A DNA stretch of 64,000 nucleotides. It comes from Maea johnstoni (taxonomy: Eukaryota > Annelida > Polychaeta > Spionida > Magelonidae). The position numbers and the translations under genes were made by a program. The notes under the pieces are model-generated. The model did no database searches, was not told the DNA's origin, and saw nothing but the letters and a program-made list of their open reading frames with translations. The stretch spans positions 34,439,699-34,503,698 of the forward strand of contig OZ012686.1 of the NCBI GenBank assembly GCA_963942565.1, written 5' to 3'. Below are positions 26,501-38,021 of the stretch, in pieces (position 1 is the first letter of the stretch; every line of letters begins with the position of its first letter).

Positions 26501-29500
26501 ATGATGACACTGCTGAAATTGAAATAATCCTCTGTTGCTGTAGCTAGCTGCTAGCGTGTTCATGTCTGGCCAGATAATCAGTATGCTGGTCACTAAATGA
26601 CTGTGCGTGTCGGCTTGAGCACAGCACCATTCGGGCTTGTGAACCCATGTGTACCGCAAATGTGGCCAGATGACCCCATATCTAGACTAACAGGGCTTGA
26701 CATTAAGCACTGTCCTATCGTCCTGGACAAGTACTATTGACTGCTGGACAAGTACTTCTGGTTCAGTTCCTCTTCCGGCGGACCAGTGGAATTATCAGAC
26801 GCATAATACGTCATCGTCGTTGGGTAATCACAGGTCCAGTTAGAAGTTCATCATCAAATAAAATTGGCTCCGATCTACAATGAATCTCTACATCAGAGCC
26901 TGGGTGACGACCCAGACCCCACTCAGGCTATGAAGATTTGGGAACCTATAGCCCGATAATCCTCCTCAGTTTCCAACTGAAGCCTAACCCCTGGTGAGGC
27001 CGAGCAAGTAAAAGTCAGCCCAGCAAGTGCCCTGCGGACAAGTGCCTCAAAAAGTTAATGTCAAGGCCTGACTAGGCCCCTAGTCCTGAAAAAGTTGACA
27101 TTCCCTTGTGTGTTGACCAAGCAACTGTGGTGTAATACCATGTATGGTAGATAGATGGCACCACCTGGTCCTACCTCTATAGTTTTCACACAAACTGAAT
27201 CTCCTATTGCCCTGGTGAGACAAGTGTTAACTAAATCAGCCACTATGGCTCCCTAGACACTTTGGTGCCTGTTAATAGAAAAAAATAAAGAAAGAAAAAT
27301 ACATATGACAGCCCAGCGTGCAACATAACCACTGGCCCGTTGCAAGTGAATTCAGCTAAAAACTGTATTGGGGCAAGCTGAACAATACCCTGACTAATGC
27401 CCTGTTCGGCAAGTAATGTTATTGGCAATGTCCAATCTCACCTTTGTTTAACAGAGTGGCCGGGCAAGTGGAAATGCCGGCGGGGCAAGTCAACTTTAAG
27501 GGCAGCTTGCCCTGCTCAGACAATAATGTTTTGCAACCTATGTTGCAGAACTTTCAAGAAGCTTCTGATGTATGTTATTTAATTGTTGCTATCAAATGGT
27601 GTAGGAGATATAAGGTGCATGAGTATAAAAAGGATAAATAAATTGCAAGTCATTTTACTGAAAATATGTATATATATTTATTCTTTTCCAATCAAATGTT
27701 GAACCACAAATCTGCCAAGCAGAGACAGCTTTTCCGGTCCATTGTCCTTTTCATCTCTGCAATTGTTGAATGGTCTACTCTAAATTTGTGAATGTAGTTT
27801 CTCACAAATGTAACATTTTACCATTAGCTTATTGCTAAGCTACACAAACCATAAGAAAATATGATATTGTATGACTGTCCACTTTTTTCTCTACACTCAG
27901 TATGGCTGCCATTTCACAAAGTTTCCAACCTAAATTCGGATTTCATTGCTTATTTGCAGTGTATTATATTCACAGTCTCTTTATTTTCAGGCTATGGTAC
28001 TTGGTGGTGCCGTAGGATTGAAACAATTTACAACCTTGAGATACCAGTTTTCTAAAAAAACATCAGTAAGTTTTCTCATATCATATGGATAGGCTAACTT
28101 GATTCTAAGGTTGACAAGTGATACTAATTCATTTCTTTAATTAAAAGATGAGGGTGGTTTTAACTTGTATAAAGATAGTAATAAAAGGTAATATATAAAC
28201 ATTGTGCAGGAATTTGGAAGTTTATCTTGTTCTTTTCACAATACCTGATAATGGTAATAAGTTATTTGGATGATAATTAATTTACATATAATACGGTGTT
28301 TTATAAATGAATGATAAGTTGGTCCTAGTGATAAATATTCCATCATCGTTACCTTTGTCATTTGTAAACATTCAGTCCATACTGTCCAAAAATTACCAAG
28401 TGTTTTTAATAGAAACATATGTTACTCATTAGATTATTGCAAATATGCCTGATGATGTGTTGACAATTATCTTTCTTGGTTTATTTTCATCTTAGATGAA
28501 TGGAACATGGATTGGTTGCCACATGCCAATTACCGTAGACCCTTGTTATAAACACCTAGATGCACCTAATCTTGCCAAATCGCCATTCATGTTTTCATTT
28601 AGTATATTTTGGATTAACCTTTGTTTCTTATTGTTATTAAGTTCAAGCTGCACTGTGACTTATCAGTACTTAGTGCCTTTTAAATGAATTGCATGTAGCG
28701 GCCATATATTTCTTGTTTCAGATGACATTTGAAGAAGCTGAAAAATTGGGTGTTAAAATGAAAAAAGATAAACGTACACTTGAGGATGAATATGCGGTGA
28801 GTATTTTGATAAGATATGTATATTTACTAAGGGATGGTTATGACAGGTCATTGGAAGTAGAATAAGTTTTTAAATAATTTAGATGATAGTAAAAATATCC
28901 TTTGGTACTAACAAATTATCCTTTGGTACTAATAAAATATCCTTTGGTACTAACAAAATATCCTTTGGTACTAACAAGACTCGGTTAAAGGTCATGCCAT
29001 AAATTTCAATCCTTGTTTACCTATTTAGCTAATGAGGTGGGGAAACATCAATAATAAACCCTTAAGGATATTTTAAGCCCAAAACATTCAAAATTCAAAG
29101 TATATAATATAATGTTATTGTCTAATAATCTAACGTTTTATATTGATTTGAGATCAGAGTGTAGGATAGCCTATTTGTGGGCTACTGGATGTTTTTCATA
29201 AAATACCTTGTAATATGGATCTTGATGAGAGACCATACCATTAGAAGTTGAAGGCTGAAGGTGGGCAAGATATTGTAGTTTATATTTGTACTTGATCAGA
29301 AAATTGACTTTGTTGGCTCATAAAAGTGTCCAATTTAGTTATTAAATTTGACAAGTTCCACTGTACATATTGATTTGTATCCCTGGAAACATTTACACCT
29401 ATCACTTAGCATGTAAAATCGATTGGTAGATTTTGAAGGTGATTTTATTATTTATAGGAATACAAGTCACGAGACTTGGACAATTGGACGAATATAAGAG

Positions 29501-29571
29501 GACCTCGTCCCTGGGAGGACTCAAAATCAGTTCAAGATGCACAGAGAATACCCCAGCAGCAATCGTCATGA
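23502..29571 (+). CDS. COX16: cytochrome c oxidase assembly protein COX16
   Basis: COX16 is a small single-pass inner-membrane protein needed for complex IV assembly, acting with COX2 maturation factors. Four exons, all joined in phase 0: 23502-23573, 27991-28065, 28722-28796 and 29458-29571. They encode 111 residues; human COX16 has 106. Exon 1 ends RRFIRYGLPFL. Exon 2 supplies the membrane segment and FTTLRYQFSKK, matching human GLREFSQIRYD. Exon 3 is acidic and basic (KLGVKMKKDKRTLEDEYA). Exon 4 carries the near-invariant motif NIRGPRPWED. Intron 1 (4.4 kb) holds a nested transposon insertion. Exons 1-3 fall below usual ORF length cut-offs, so the gene was recognised only by joining exons. 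Confidence 0.96.
24064..26058. mobile_element. outer MITE interrupted by a hAT insertion
   Basis: The left end AGGCCTAAAAAAAGTTGTTT is matched by the reverse complement AGGCCTAAAATAATTAATTG at the right, continuing into TTGTTTGTTTC(C/T)TGT. Removing the inner hAT and one target copy leaves about 230 bp, a normal MITE size. It lies in COX16 intron 1. Confidence 0.75.
24241..25998. mobile_element. non-autonomous hAT transposon, 1758 bp
   Basis: Terminal inverted repeats are CAGACATGGGGT and ACCCCATGCCTG. The flanking 8 bp CTACCTAC are exactly duplicated (24233-24240 and 25999-26006). The 8-bp duplication and CAG-type ends point to hAT. Subterminal regions are dense in TAATAG / TAATTG repeats, as is common for transposase-binding regions. 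No transposase remains. Confidence 0.9.
26110..26450 (+). repeat. dispersed repeat with GGGTGTCC motifs, right end AGACACCCTGCTGGCTAA
   Basis: This resembles 9183-9475. It includes AGGGTGTCCAAA twice near the left and GACACCCTGCTGGCTAATA at the right. Family and limits are not certain. Confidence 0.45.
26691..27070. mobile_element. 380-bp MITE, TIR CAGG(G)CTTGACATTAA
   Basis: The left end CAGGGCTTGACATTAA is mirrored by TTAATGTCAAGGCCTG at the right. There is no coding content. Flanks ACTAA and ACTAG hint at a decayed target duplication. Confidence 0.75.
27311..27548 (+). repeat. dispersed 240-bp repeat, copy 1
   Basis: It starts at GCGTGCAACATAACCACT, includes GCAAGCTGAACAA and GGCAGCTTGCCCTGCTC, and ends at ATGTTGCA. 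The same order and strand recur at 54941-55190. Ends GTGCAACAT / ATGTTGCA are short inverted repeats, suggesting a MITE. Confidence 0.75.
28897..28980 (+). repeat. 21-bp tandem repeat, four copies
   Basis: ATCCTTTGGTACTAACAAA-type units repeat four times in COX16 intron 3, just after its donor. Confidence 0.9.
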
Positions 29572-31110
29572 CCTTAATGAGTATTAACTCCCAGGACCAA
29601 TGTACTCTAGAGATGGTGATTGCATATCGTCCATCTCTGGCCAGTGGAGGCTGGAATTCAGACAAGTGCATTGATGACATTTATAAATATTGGCTTAGTC
29701 AGTAGATGCAGGACTACCATACCAGTTTATTGATACTGATTGTGGTAATACGTCCATTTTATGCCACTAGTCACAGAAAAAAATTTGACTCTAAATCGTA
29801 AATGTACTGAAATCATATTCATCATTTTTGGTGGGAGTTCCCATTAGAAAAGTACCATCAGGATGACATTCTGCAGAAAATAACTCAAGTTTGGATGATT
29901 TTAAAAGGTTTATGTAAGCAAAATATTGATGTTGATATGAATATTTCACTGAGATGTCACCAAAATATGCCATTCTTTTTGTATATCTGGCACTGTGTTG
30001 GTAACTGGAATTATATTCTAGCTAGACAAAATGTTTCTATTATCCGCAGAACATGTTTTAGAAACATTTGAAGGTATGTTGTATCATATCACAGATTATT
30101 TGTCTGCTGTGTTTGCCTTTTCTTGTCGCAACTGAAGGTATATTGTTTTCACACGTTTTTTGGGGGAATGTTTGCTAATGTGAACAAATATTTAATGAGG
30201 AACAATGTTTTTTTACGTCACAAATTAAGTTTGTGACAAGGTTTGAGAGACAGGAGTTGATTAGGCAGTTTATTCAGAATTTCAGTGAAACCTTTGATAT
30301 GCGGACACTTCGGGACTGAGGCTTGAGTGTTTGTTTTAGATGCTTTAATCTCAGGTGCTTTACGCAGTAACAATCATTTACATTTTGGAGTTGTTCACAT
30401 ATTGGAGGTTTCATTGTACTTCTCATTTTGGTAAAAATCAACTCTACTTACAAGACAGAGAGGATCTAGGATTGTTGGCATGTCTTTTGGAGAGGATAAA
30501 CATATTAAGAAACCATTGTATCAATTCCGCTTGCTTGTACATTACTGTATGCTCAACTATGTCTATTCTGTGGGAGAAATAATGTTATAGTGATAGAATA
30601 CAGTATACTGTGTTAATATTGTGGCAGTTTAAATAATGCATAATTTTCAAACCCCTTGAGTCTGCATTTATTAAACTGCGTGCCATTATTTGGACATCTA
30701 ATACTACATGCTGATCTGATAGCTTGTCTATCAACATCAGTATGCAACAATTGAACTGCTATCAAAGGCAGCTGCGTGCTGACTACATTATTTTATATGT
30801 GCGAAATTAACACAATATACAGTGGTAGACCTTGTTTTTCAGAGCTCTCCTAAGACCAGTCCATGTATACAATCTTAATTAGAAAAACACCTTTTACCTA
30901 TAAAAACATTAAACCTATCATGTTACCATGCATGGATTGTCAGATGGATTGTCATAAATGTAGGTTTTTCCTTTTTTGAGGTTGCAGAGTTGAGGATTCC
31001 TACAAATATTGGATCATGCTCACAATTCTCTCAGTGTAAGAAAAAAGGATGTGTGGCCCACATTATAATGTAACTGTGATAATTGATATTGAAATAAATG
31101 TTTTAACTTG
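29572..31110 (+). other. probable COX16 3' UTR
   Basis: AT-rich non-coding sequence runs from the TGA (29569-29571) to AATAAA at 31093-31098. The end is assumed from that signal. It includes one copy of the dispersed repeat at 30615-30790. Confidence 0.45.
30615..30790 (+). repeat. dispersed 170-180 bp repeat, copy 1
   Basis: It runs from TTGTGGCAGTTTAAATAATG through ATTATTTGGACATCT to AAAGGCAGCTGC. A diverged copy lies on the opposite strand at 61605-61790. Confidence 0.6.
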
Positions 31111-31159
31111 ATCATATTTTTATCTTGAAGTCGTCTTGTTTCCCACTTTATCATGTTAG

Positions 31160-31231
31160 GAGCCAATTAAGGACATTCGCTACACGGAGATTCCTCAGTA
31201 TCACAAAAAAAGAAAAGAAACCGCTTATTAA
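31160..31231 (+). other. possible short terminal coding exon, unassigned
   Basis: After a TTTATCATGTTAG acceptor, 23 codons and a TAA read EPIKDIRYTEIPQYHKKRKE plus TAY. In phase 0 it could follow COX16 exon 3 as an alternative last exon, but known COX16 C-termini do not look like this. It may be chance. Confidence 0.25.
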
Positions 31232-32859
31232 GCTCATTTATTCTGAAGAGTTCCTCTAGATCTTGTCTTCTGGAGCTATGATACTTGAGATAATAAATTT
31301 GAATTCAAGTAAATTTTTCCTAATATTTGAAGCTGTTAATTTAAATAATGTTTCAAGTAACATCCTCCTTAAGATATTTTCCCAACTTTACTTTTGCATG
31401 CAAGATCCCCTAAAAATTGTCAGGCCACCAAAATCACTATTAAATTGGTTTATACAAAGATTCTATAGCGACTAAGTAATTTCAGAAAGCCAACCGCTGT
31501 TTAAATTGTTCTATGCATAATTGTGTGACTTGTTTAAAAGAAAAAAATCTGTATAGTTTCTCAGGGAAAAGTATAACACAACAATATAGATATATATTGT
31601 ATATTTTATACTTAAAAAACTTTGATCACAGATTTGATGAATTACCAACAATCCTCCACAACTTTCCTTTAAGAATTGGTACAGACAATTCATAATTCCA
31701 ATTCTGCCCATGATGGAACTCAAAAACAAAACACTCCTTGATTAACAAAAAAGGAAAGTTAGACAGATTCCATTCTGAGCATTTAGATTTGAAACTTTGC
31801 CTTCTTTATGAAGGTGAGACTGAAGAATGATGCATGTGAATGTTGATGATACTCTTTGGTGCAATTTGACTTGGTATCTATATCGATAAGATATAAGAAC
31901 AGTTATACCATAGTTCATCTGCATCACAAAAAAGTAATAAATACCTATTAATAATGTCCAGAGAAAGAAGAGTCAATATTAAGAGGTATAATTACCAAAA
32001 TGATGATGGAAATTACTCCAAAAGAAAGCCAAGTATAGTCTGCCATTAAAACAATAAGAAGAAAAAAACTTTAATATTCCAGTATTGGGTAGTGAATGAA
32101 AGGCAAAAACCAATTCACCTACTTAAGAAAGTCAAGCTTTAAGCTGATCGGTCTGCGTGTGGTATGTACAGTATATTAAAAGTAAATGAGTGTAAACCTT
32201 AATCATAAGAAGTAATAAACAGGGAAAAACAAATCAAAAGCAAAATATCAATTCAATAACAGCAAAAACAAAACAAAGACAAAAAATAAGCAAATATACC
32301 ATACAAGCAAATATACAAATTAAATACATGTAAATTACAAAAGTGAGGATATAGTTTAATCAGATGCATGAATAATTAGAATGACACATAAGGATAAGCT
32401 TCAAACAAATGGTAGGGGTTGTTTTAACTGATCAATATTCAGCAAGAAGTTTGGAGTTGATTGTGGTTCTTTAAATCATCTATCTATTAAAGATGAAAGT
32501 CAGATATAATGTCCAGAATGTGCGTTCTTCTTGTTTGGCCACTGGTTTTCTTATGATAACTTCAGGTTATGCTACGCCCAAAGCTTTAACTCAAAACCAG
32601 TGGTCTCAGTTGGCATTATTCACCACCTAAGCCCTCGGGTATAATTTAAACCTAATATTATTTTCATTTCACCCCAATATTTGATGCAATGTTTGACCTG
32701 AAAAGTGTCAGTTGTAACATATTGAACTTGTGCCTTAGTAGGAACATTATTCTCCTGCTAAAAACAAGTTAACACACCATGAAGCAAATGAAAGACTTAT
32801 GAATTCCAAAGATTAAATGGGGGTGACTATATTTCTCCACAATCTCATTACACAAACCA
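31232..32859. other. AT-rich intergenic stretch between convergent genes
   Basis: No convincing coding sequence is seen. A minus-strand AATAAA near 31228 and smaller AT motifs could end the ABRA-like transcript. Confidence 0.4.
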
Positions 32860-33855
32860 CTAGTGTGGTTTAGTTTTCCTATCCTGGCCTAGACTTTCCC
32901 AAGGGCTAGTCACATGCAGTTCATCAGGATTGGGCATTTTTAACAAAGTAATAATTTCATGGTCATCCCTTCTCTGAAATAACATCTCTGGCCCAAAGTC
33001 CACAAGTCCTTGTTTCTTGGCACGCTTTAGAATACCCACAACCTTGTTGGAAATCCTTGTGTAGAACTCAAACAGGGTGTGGAACCTCACAGCATACGTT
33101 CCATCTGCCTGCTGCTGACCAATGGTTTGAATAATTTCACAGAGTTCCACTATCTCATTGCTGATGTGAACATGAGCTTTCTTTCCCCTCGCTTCTGTCT
33201 TAGAGCCTTCCACAGGCATGCCATATGTGAGGTCATGGCGTTTGGGATGAGAGCTTGAATACTGTTGACTCAGATGTTGCTGCTGATGTTGTTGTTGTTT
33301 TTGTTGCTGATATTGTTGTTGTTGTTGTTGCTGGTATTGTTGTTGTTTTTGTTGATATTGTTGCTGTTGACTATCCAATTGAGAAACCACACCATGGGAG
33401 GTTGTGGACTGCTGATTGATATATTGAGATGACTTGACTTGGCATTGTTGACGATCATGTTGCTGATGTTGATATTGCTGTTGTTGACTGCCACATTGAG
33501 AAACCATACCATGAGAGGCTGAAGGCTGCTGAGAGCGATATCGTGACATATCTTGTTGTTGTTGTTGTTGTTGATATTGCTGTTGTTGACTACCACATTG
33601 AGAAACCATACCATGAGAAACCATATCATATGAGGTTGAAGGCTGCTGCGAGCGATATTGTGGAAGGTCTGGTTGTTGTTGTTGTTGTTGATATTGCTGT
33701 TGTTGACTACCCCATTGAGAAATCATATCATGAGTGGTTGCAGGCTGCTGGATGTTATATTGTGATGAACTTTGTTGTTGTTGTTGCCCTCGTTGTTGTT
33801 GACTACTACCCCACTGAGCTGCCATGTGTGCTGTACGTTGACCATACCCTGCCAT
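32860..33855 (-). CDS. ABRA/STARS-like protein with Q-rich repeats and Costars domain
   Basis: The protein has 331 residues in one coding exon. The C-terminal 85 or so residues form a Costars domain: ISNEIVELCEIIQTIG, then YAVRFHTLFEFYTRISNKVV, GILKRAKKQGLVDFGPEMLF and RRDDHEIITLL. It matches actin-binding Rho-activating protein (ABRA/STARS) and ABRACL; the ISNKVVGIL and KKQGLV segments fit ABRA best. ABRA binds actin in muscle and promotes MRTF/SRF signalling. The first 200 residues are glutamine-rich, with about four repeats of roughly 36 residues built on RSQQPS.S..MVSQ.GSQQQQYQ. Vertebrate ABRA lacks this. A TTACAG acceptor lies 2 nt before the ATG, so a non-coding 5' exon is expected further along the minus strand. 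Function of the Q-rich part is unknown. Confidence 0.88.
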   Translation of the reverse strand: MAGYGQRTAHMAAQWGSSQQQRGQQQQQSSSQYNIQQPATTHDMISQWGSQQQQYQQQQQQPDLPQYRSQQPSTSYDMVSHGMVSQCGSQQQQYQQQQQQQDMSRYRSQQPSASHGMVSQCGSQQQQYQHQQHDRQQCQVKSSQYINQQSTTSHGVVSQLDSQQQQYQQKQQQYQQQQQQQYQQQKQQQHQQQHLSQQYSSSHPKRHDLTYGMPVEGSKTEARGKKAHVHISNEIVELCEIIQTIGQQQADGTYAVRFHTLFEFYTRISNKVVGILKRAKKQGLVDFGPEMLFQRRDDHEIITLLKMPNPDELHVTSPWESLGQDRKTKPH

Positions 33856-33989
33856 TCTGTAACAAAGATATGTACATGTATTATAAGTTGTCCCATGCTT
33901 TAAGATCTCATTGACATGTATGGTCTGGATCTACGATACTTTCAGAAATAATTGGAAATAGGGGGAGGGGTAGCTGAAAACTGTGCTAC

Positions 33990-34520
33990 CTTTTCCAAAT
34001 TTGTCCTTAGACAATCCCTACCATACAGTATTCACTAATTTAATAAAATCACCACTTACAGTATACACTACTTTGATAAAATCACCTTTTCCAAATTTGC
34101 TACCTTTAAACAATCCCTACCTTATAGTATTCACTACTTCATAAAATCACTACCTTTTCCAAAATCGCTACCTTTAGGCAATCCCTACCTTATAGTATTC
34201 ACTACTTTAATGAAATCACTACCTTTTCAAAAATCGCTACCTTTAGGCAATCCCTACCTTATAGTATTCACTACTTTATAAAATCACTACCTTTTCCAAA
34301 ATCGCTACCTTTAAGCAATCCCAACCTTATAGTATTCACTACTTTAAAAAAATCACTACCTTTTTCAAAATTGCTACCTTTAGGAAAAGGTAGTGATTTC
34401 AGTTATTAAAAAAGTGATTACTATAAGGTAGGGATTGCCTAAAGGTAACAATTTTGGAAAAGGTAGTGATTTTATAAAGTAGTGAATACTATTAGGTAGG
34501 GATTGTCTAAAGGTAACCGA
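33990..34520. repeat. inverted arrays of a 68-bp satellite unit
   Basis: The unit (CAATCCCTACCTTATAGTAT, CACTACTTTATAAAATCACT, ACCTTTTCCAAAATCGCTAC) recurs with starts at 34111, 34179, 34248 and 34316. The strand flips at about 34383, and two units follow in reverse orientation. Further reverse units lie at 34845-34980, and fragments are near 35625-35700. Confidence 0.88.
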
Positions 34521-34844
34521 CAGCGATGTCCATCCCCTGATATTTATATTTTTTTGCTATTGATATGGATATCTCAAGATGGTGGTCAACGAGTGGTAAA
34601 CAAGACCTGTCAATATATATAACTCTCCGTCATAAGCGAGCTTATCAAGAAATCACAGTAGTGGCACACTAGACTCGCTAACCGGACATTAGTCATCCTA
34701 GTGCAGTCAGGTATGACGTAAATTTGACACCGAGGGAGTAATTTGGGAAAATTGATTACTACCATTACAAGGTATACAGGCTTCCCCCGACTCTATTACC
34801 AAATAGCGTCAATATATAAAATGAGTATTAGAGTCAGCCCCAGC

Positions 34845-34980
34845 TATCTAAAGGTAGCAATTTTGAAAAAGGTAGTGATTTCATTAAAGTAGTGAATAAT
34901 ATAAGGTAGGGTTACTTAAAGGTAGCAATTTTGGAAAACGTAGATATTTTATAAAGGTAGCGAGCAATGTAATGTTGCGA
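34845..34980. repeat. outlying reverse copies of the 68-bp satellite
   Basis: TAAAGGTAGCAATTTTGAAA and GGTAGTGATTTCATTAAAGT repeat the 68-bp unit in the same orientation as 34383-34520. The two blocks are separated by 320 bp of unique sequence. Confidence 0.8.
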
Positions 34981-35998
34981 TTTCCACCATAGTCTCAGCC
35001 AGCAAAGCGTCTGGTTGTCTTTTTGGACACCCATACCCTTAAAAAGCACCCCTCTGGACAAACAAAAAAAATTGTGGAGAATTTCTCAAAATATCAATCT
35101 CAAGCATATAATTAAATTTTTTCATCTTCATAAAATTTCCATGACATTGTATAAGGATATTATGCCTTATTTTGATAAATTTATACATGTCTATGTTTGA
35201 AATCTGAGTATAATGTTGACGCCCCAAAATTTTACAATATTGCCACTTGTAGGCACCAGAGAAATACATCCCCTTGATGCGCAACCTCATTGGCACTGCA
35301 AGCTAGCATCTGGCATCTGCGCCTCGGGTTACGCGTTGTTGCCTGGGGAAGTATTGGTCACGTGATTTTTTTGTAAGCATGCAGCAGAGAGACTGGCTGA
35401 CCGACTGGCTGGCTGGGGGATGTCATCCTATCTAGGTCAAATAGGTTGCCAAGAAGATGGGGTACACAGGTTATCTATGACTCATAGTAGTGGAAGGCAG
35501 CGAAATTTGATGATGCAAGCCCAGTGCCCACTCCCTGTCTACTCCTCTCAGTAGGCACACAGTCCCAGTTTCCAAATCCTGGTAGAAATTTTCCACTAAG
35601 GTACCTTAGTAGTACCGTAGTACGTTAAAGGTAGCAATTTTTACCACGATCAATGTCATTTCTGGGCCCAGAGCACCCACATTTGCTACCTTTAACACAT
35701 AGGCAAAATCGTGCCCCTATTTCTTGCCCTGTGTCATTTTGGTACCTGAGTCTGAGATGTGGAGGCTGGAAGATTGGTAAGATTTTCTAAGCCTTCATGA
35801 TTAGAGAACATCTAGCATGTGGCGCCATCTATAAACTAATTTTGAAACTAATGTTTTAGGCTACCCTGATTCGACCAGAAAAAATAATGAAAAAAGCAAA
35901 AAGAGTATATGCAAGTTGCAGGATACAATTTACATCAAACTGAAAAGTTGTAAATAAAAACATAAAAAAATGCGAAAAGCAAATTTGATATATCGGAA

Positions 35999-36416
35999 GG
36001 GGCCCTATTAAGAATCATTTTGGTTTTCTTCCCGTGGAAATGTCATCACAAGATGTAAGATCATGATATTTCCTGTGTGAATACTAGTGACTTTGGGGCT
36101 ATAGAAAATCTAATTGAGATTATTTGATAACTAACAAATTTTGTGGAAGAAGGTAGTGATGTGATGACCAAGCCACAGACTTGAAGGCTGCAATGGCCAA
36201 AAATTGACAGCCTTCCATTTTTCCACAAAAAACAAGGAACTGAAATTACTATCTAACCCTACCTAGGCTTGCCTCTTTCTTACAAATAAGAATGATTAAA
36301 AGTTAATATTTGGTCTGTTTGTTAATTCAATTAAATTGCAAAAAAAATTTGGAAGTCAATTAATTTACAAAAAACATTCTTTTAGAACAAAATCAAGGTG
36401 ATTCTTAATAGGGCCC
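35999..36416. mobile_element. 418-bp MITE, TIR GGGCCCTATTAAGAATCA
   Basis: GGGGCCCTATTAAGAATCA at the left is mirrored by TGATTCTTAATAGGGCCC at 36399-36416. A third, solo right-type end lies near 36597-36613, so parts of a second copy adjoin. Confidence 0.82.
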
Positions 36417-36787
36417 TTTTTTCAATAATACACATATGAGAACCATATTTTCCGAGCCCTCAAGGAGGATCTAAGGTGGGGGATCCACATCAACTAACCA
36501 TACAGCATAAACACAAGTACCTCACCTACCTAACAGTAGGTGGGTCTGGTATAAATTCTAAACGCTGTTCTTTATTTCATGAGAAACCCTGAAATTGATT
36601 CTTAATAGGGCCCTCTCCTAAAATGATAAGCAGAATTTGAAATTTTGACAAAGATAAAGATAGAGAGATCGAAATCTACAAAAATCATTAATATGTGAAT
36701 GTAGTTACTTGCAGCAATCTGTCTGTTATCATATTGTTTGAAATGGTCAAAAAAACAAACATCGCTTTGTGATAGGGATTAGGAACC

Positions 36788-36895
36788 GCGACTGAGCATT
36801 GGTGCAGATTCACCAAACTGAGCTTGAGGCCGCCAAAGCAGACGGAAGATTTGCAACAAACACCCTCGTCGAGGATATAAATCTGCACCAATGCT
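36788..36895. repeat. short inverted repeat around a 70-bp loop
   Basis: CTGAGCATTGGTGCAGATT and AATCTGCACCAATGCTCAG flank about 70 bp. It is either a small MITE or a structured element. Confidence 0.75.
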
Positions 36896-37493
36896 CAGCG
36901 CCATTATAGTGGGTTTGAGCTGGGAGTAGTAGATGTATTTCTCTGGTTTGAATGATAAAAATTAATTAATGAACTCGGTAAAAATGACACAAAAATCATG
37001 TTTTCTTATGGTTTCTATGGCATGATTTGGTCATGTCTCAGTTGGGTGCTTTGACACGGCACCGAACCGGGACCACCCTAAAGCCATAGAAACAGCTTCT
37101 CAGTGAACATGGTGTGTTTTCCCAGCCATGTTATTGCCATAGCAACATGCTATATTAGTTGATGATGATCCATGGCTAAATAATAAGATATACGCCTATC
37201 GCACATGTTGTCGGAGTTTGAATTTCCACATTTTTGTGAGTAGGATCATGATCATGATATTTAGGCGTTTATAGGGACCAATCATATTTCATGAATTCAG
37301 GCAATCATATTTTGATTTTTCTGTCTTATTTCTAAAATTGGGAGAATGTAGATTCTGCCACGAAAGAAGGAATTCTTCTCAGAAAGTGAGCCGCCTTCAA
37401 GTAAATAGCTGTCCTTGACGCAACGTCCATACCCGCGGCGCGTAGCGGCCGGAAAAGTGAAACGTTCGAAATTGTACAATTTTGAACGCATCC

Positions 37494-37630
37494 GGGGCCA
37501 GTTGCACCAACGTGACTCAGGCTCAAACTTAGGCTCAAGTCTCAACTTGATTGTCTCCAACAATAGATACCGTTGTTGTAGACAATCAAGTTGAGACTTG
37601 AGCCTGAGTCACGTTGGTACAACTGGCCCC
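37494..37630. mobile_element. palindromic foldback MITE, 137 bp
   Basis: The left arm begins GGGGCCAGTTGCACCAACGT and the right arm ends ACGTTGGTACAACTGGCCCC. The arms pair over nearly the whole element, with the left arm carrying a small internal duplication of GGCTCAA. A transcript would fold into one long hairpin. Confidence 0.9.
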
Positions 37631-37838
37631 AGAGCAAGTTCCAATGGTAGAATAATTTCGCCAGAGAGGCCGAAAAAATAACGACATGTGAGGGCACATA
37701 TATGTGATTTCTATTGTTTCTTTATTTGCTTAGGGATTAGGTTGGTAGATCGAAAAAGTTTTTTCAGTTATTTTGGCGTTCTTATTTGGTCTCTAACGAC
37801 ATTTGGGTGATCTAGAGACGGTTGGGTCATCTTAGTTA

Positions 37839-38016
37839 GGGCTATTCCATTTGAATATACATAGGGGGGGGGTGGAACGCTCACCTATTAAATAATCATG
37901 GGGGGAGGAGGTCAAGATGAAAATGAAAAAAAATCATTGGGGGGAGGGGGGGGGGGGTGGTCTGAAATTGTGGGCGTTCCGTCCCCCCCCCCATGTATTT
38001 TTAAATGGAATAGCCC
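37839..38016. mobile_element. PIF/Harbinger-like MITE, 178 bp, TTA target duplication
   Basis: Ends GGGCTATTCCATTTGAATA and the complement of GGGCTATTCCATTTAAAAA are flanked by TTA on both sides (37836-37838, 38017-38019). G-rich tracts line the inner ends. The 3-bp TTA target and size fit PIF/Harbinger MITEs. Confidence 0.82.
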
Positions 38017-38021
38017 TTAGC

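Noticed and set aside
27991-28065. Treating exon-sized frames near 28 kb as separate small genes (e.g. the 63-residue frame at 28496)
   Set aside because: Phase and homology show COX16 exons at 27991 and 28722; the 28496 frame has no splice support and no family.
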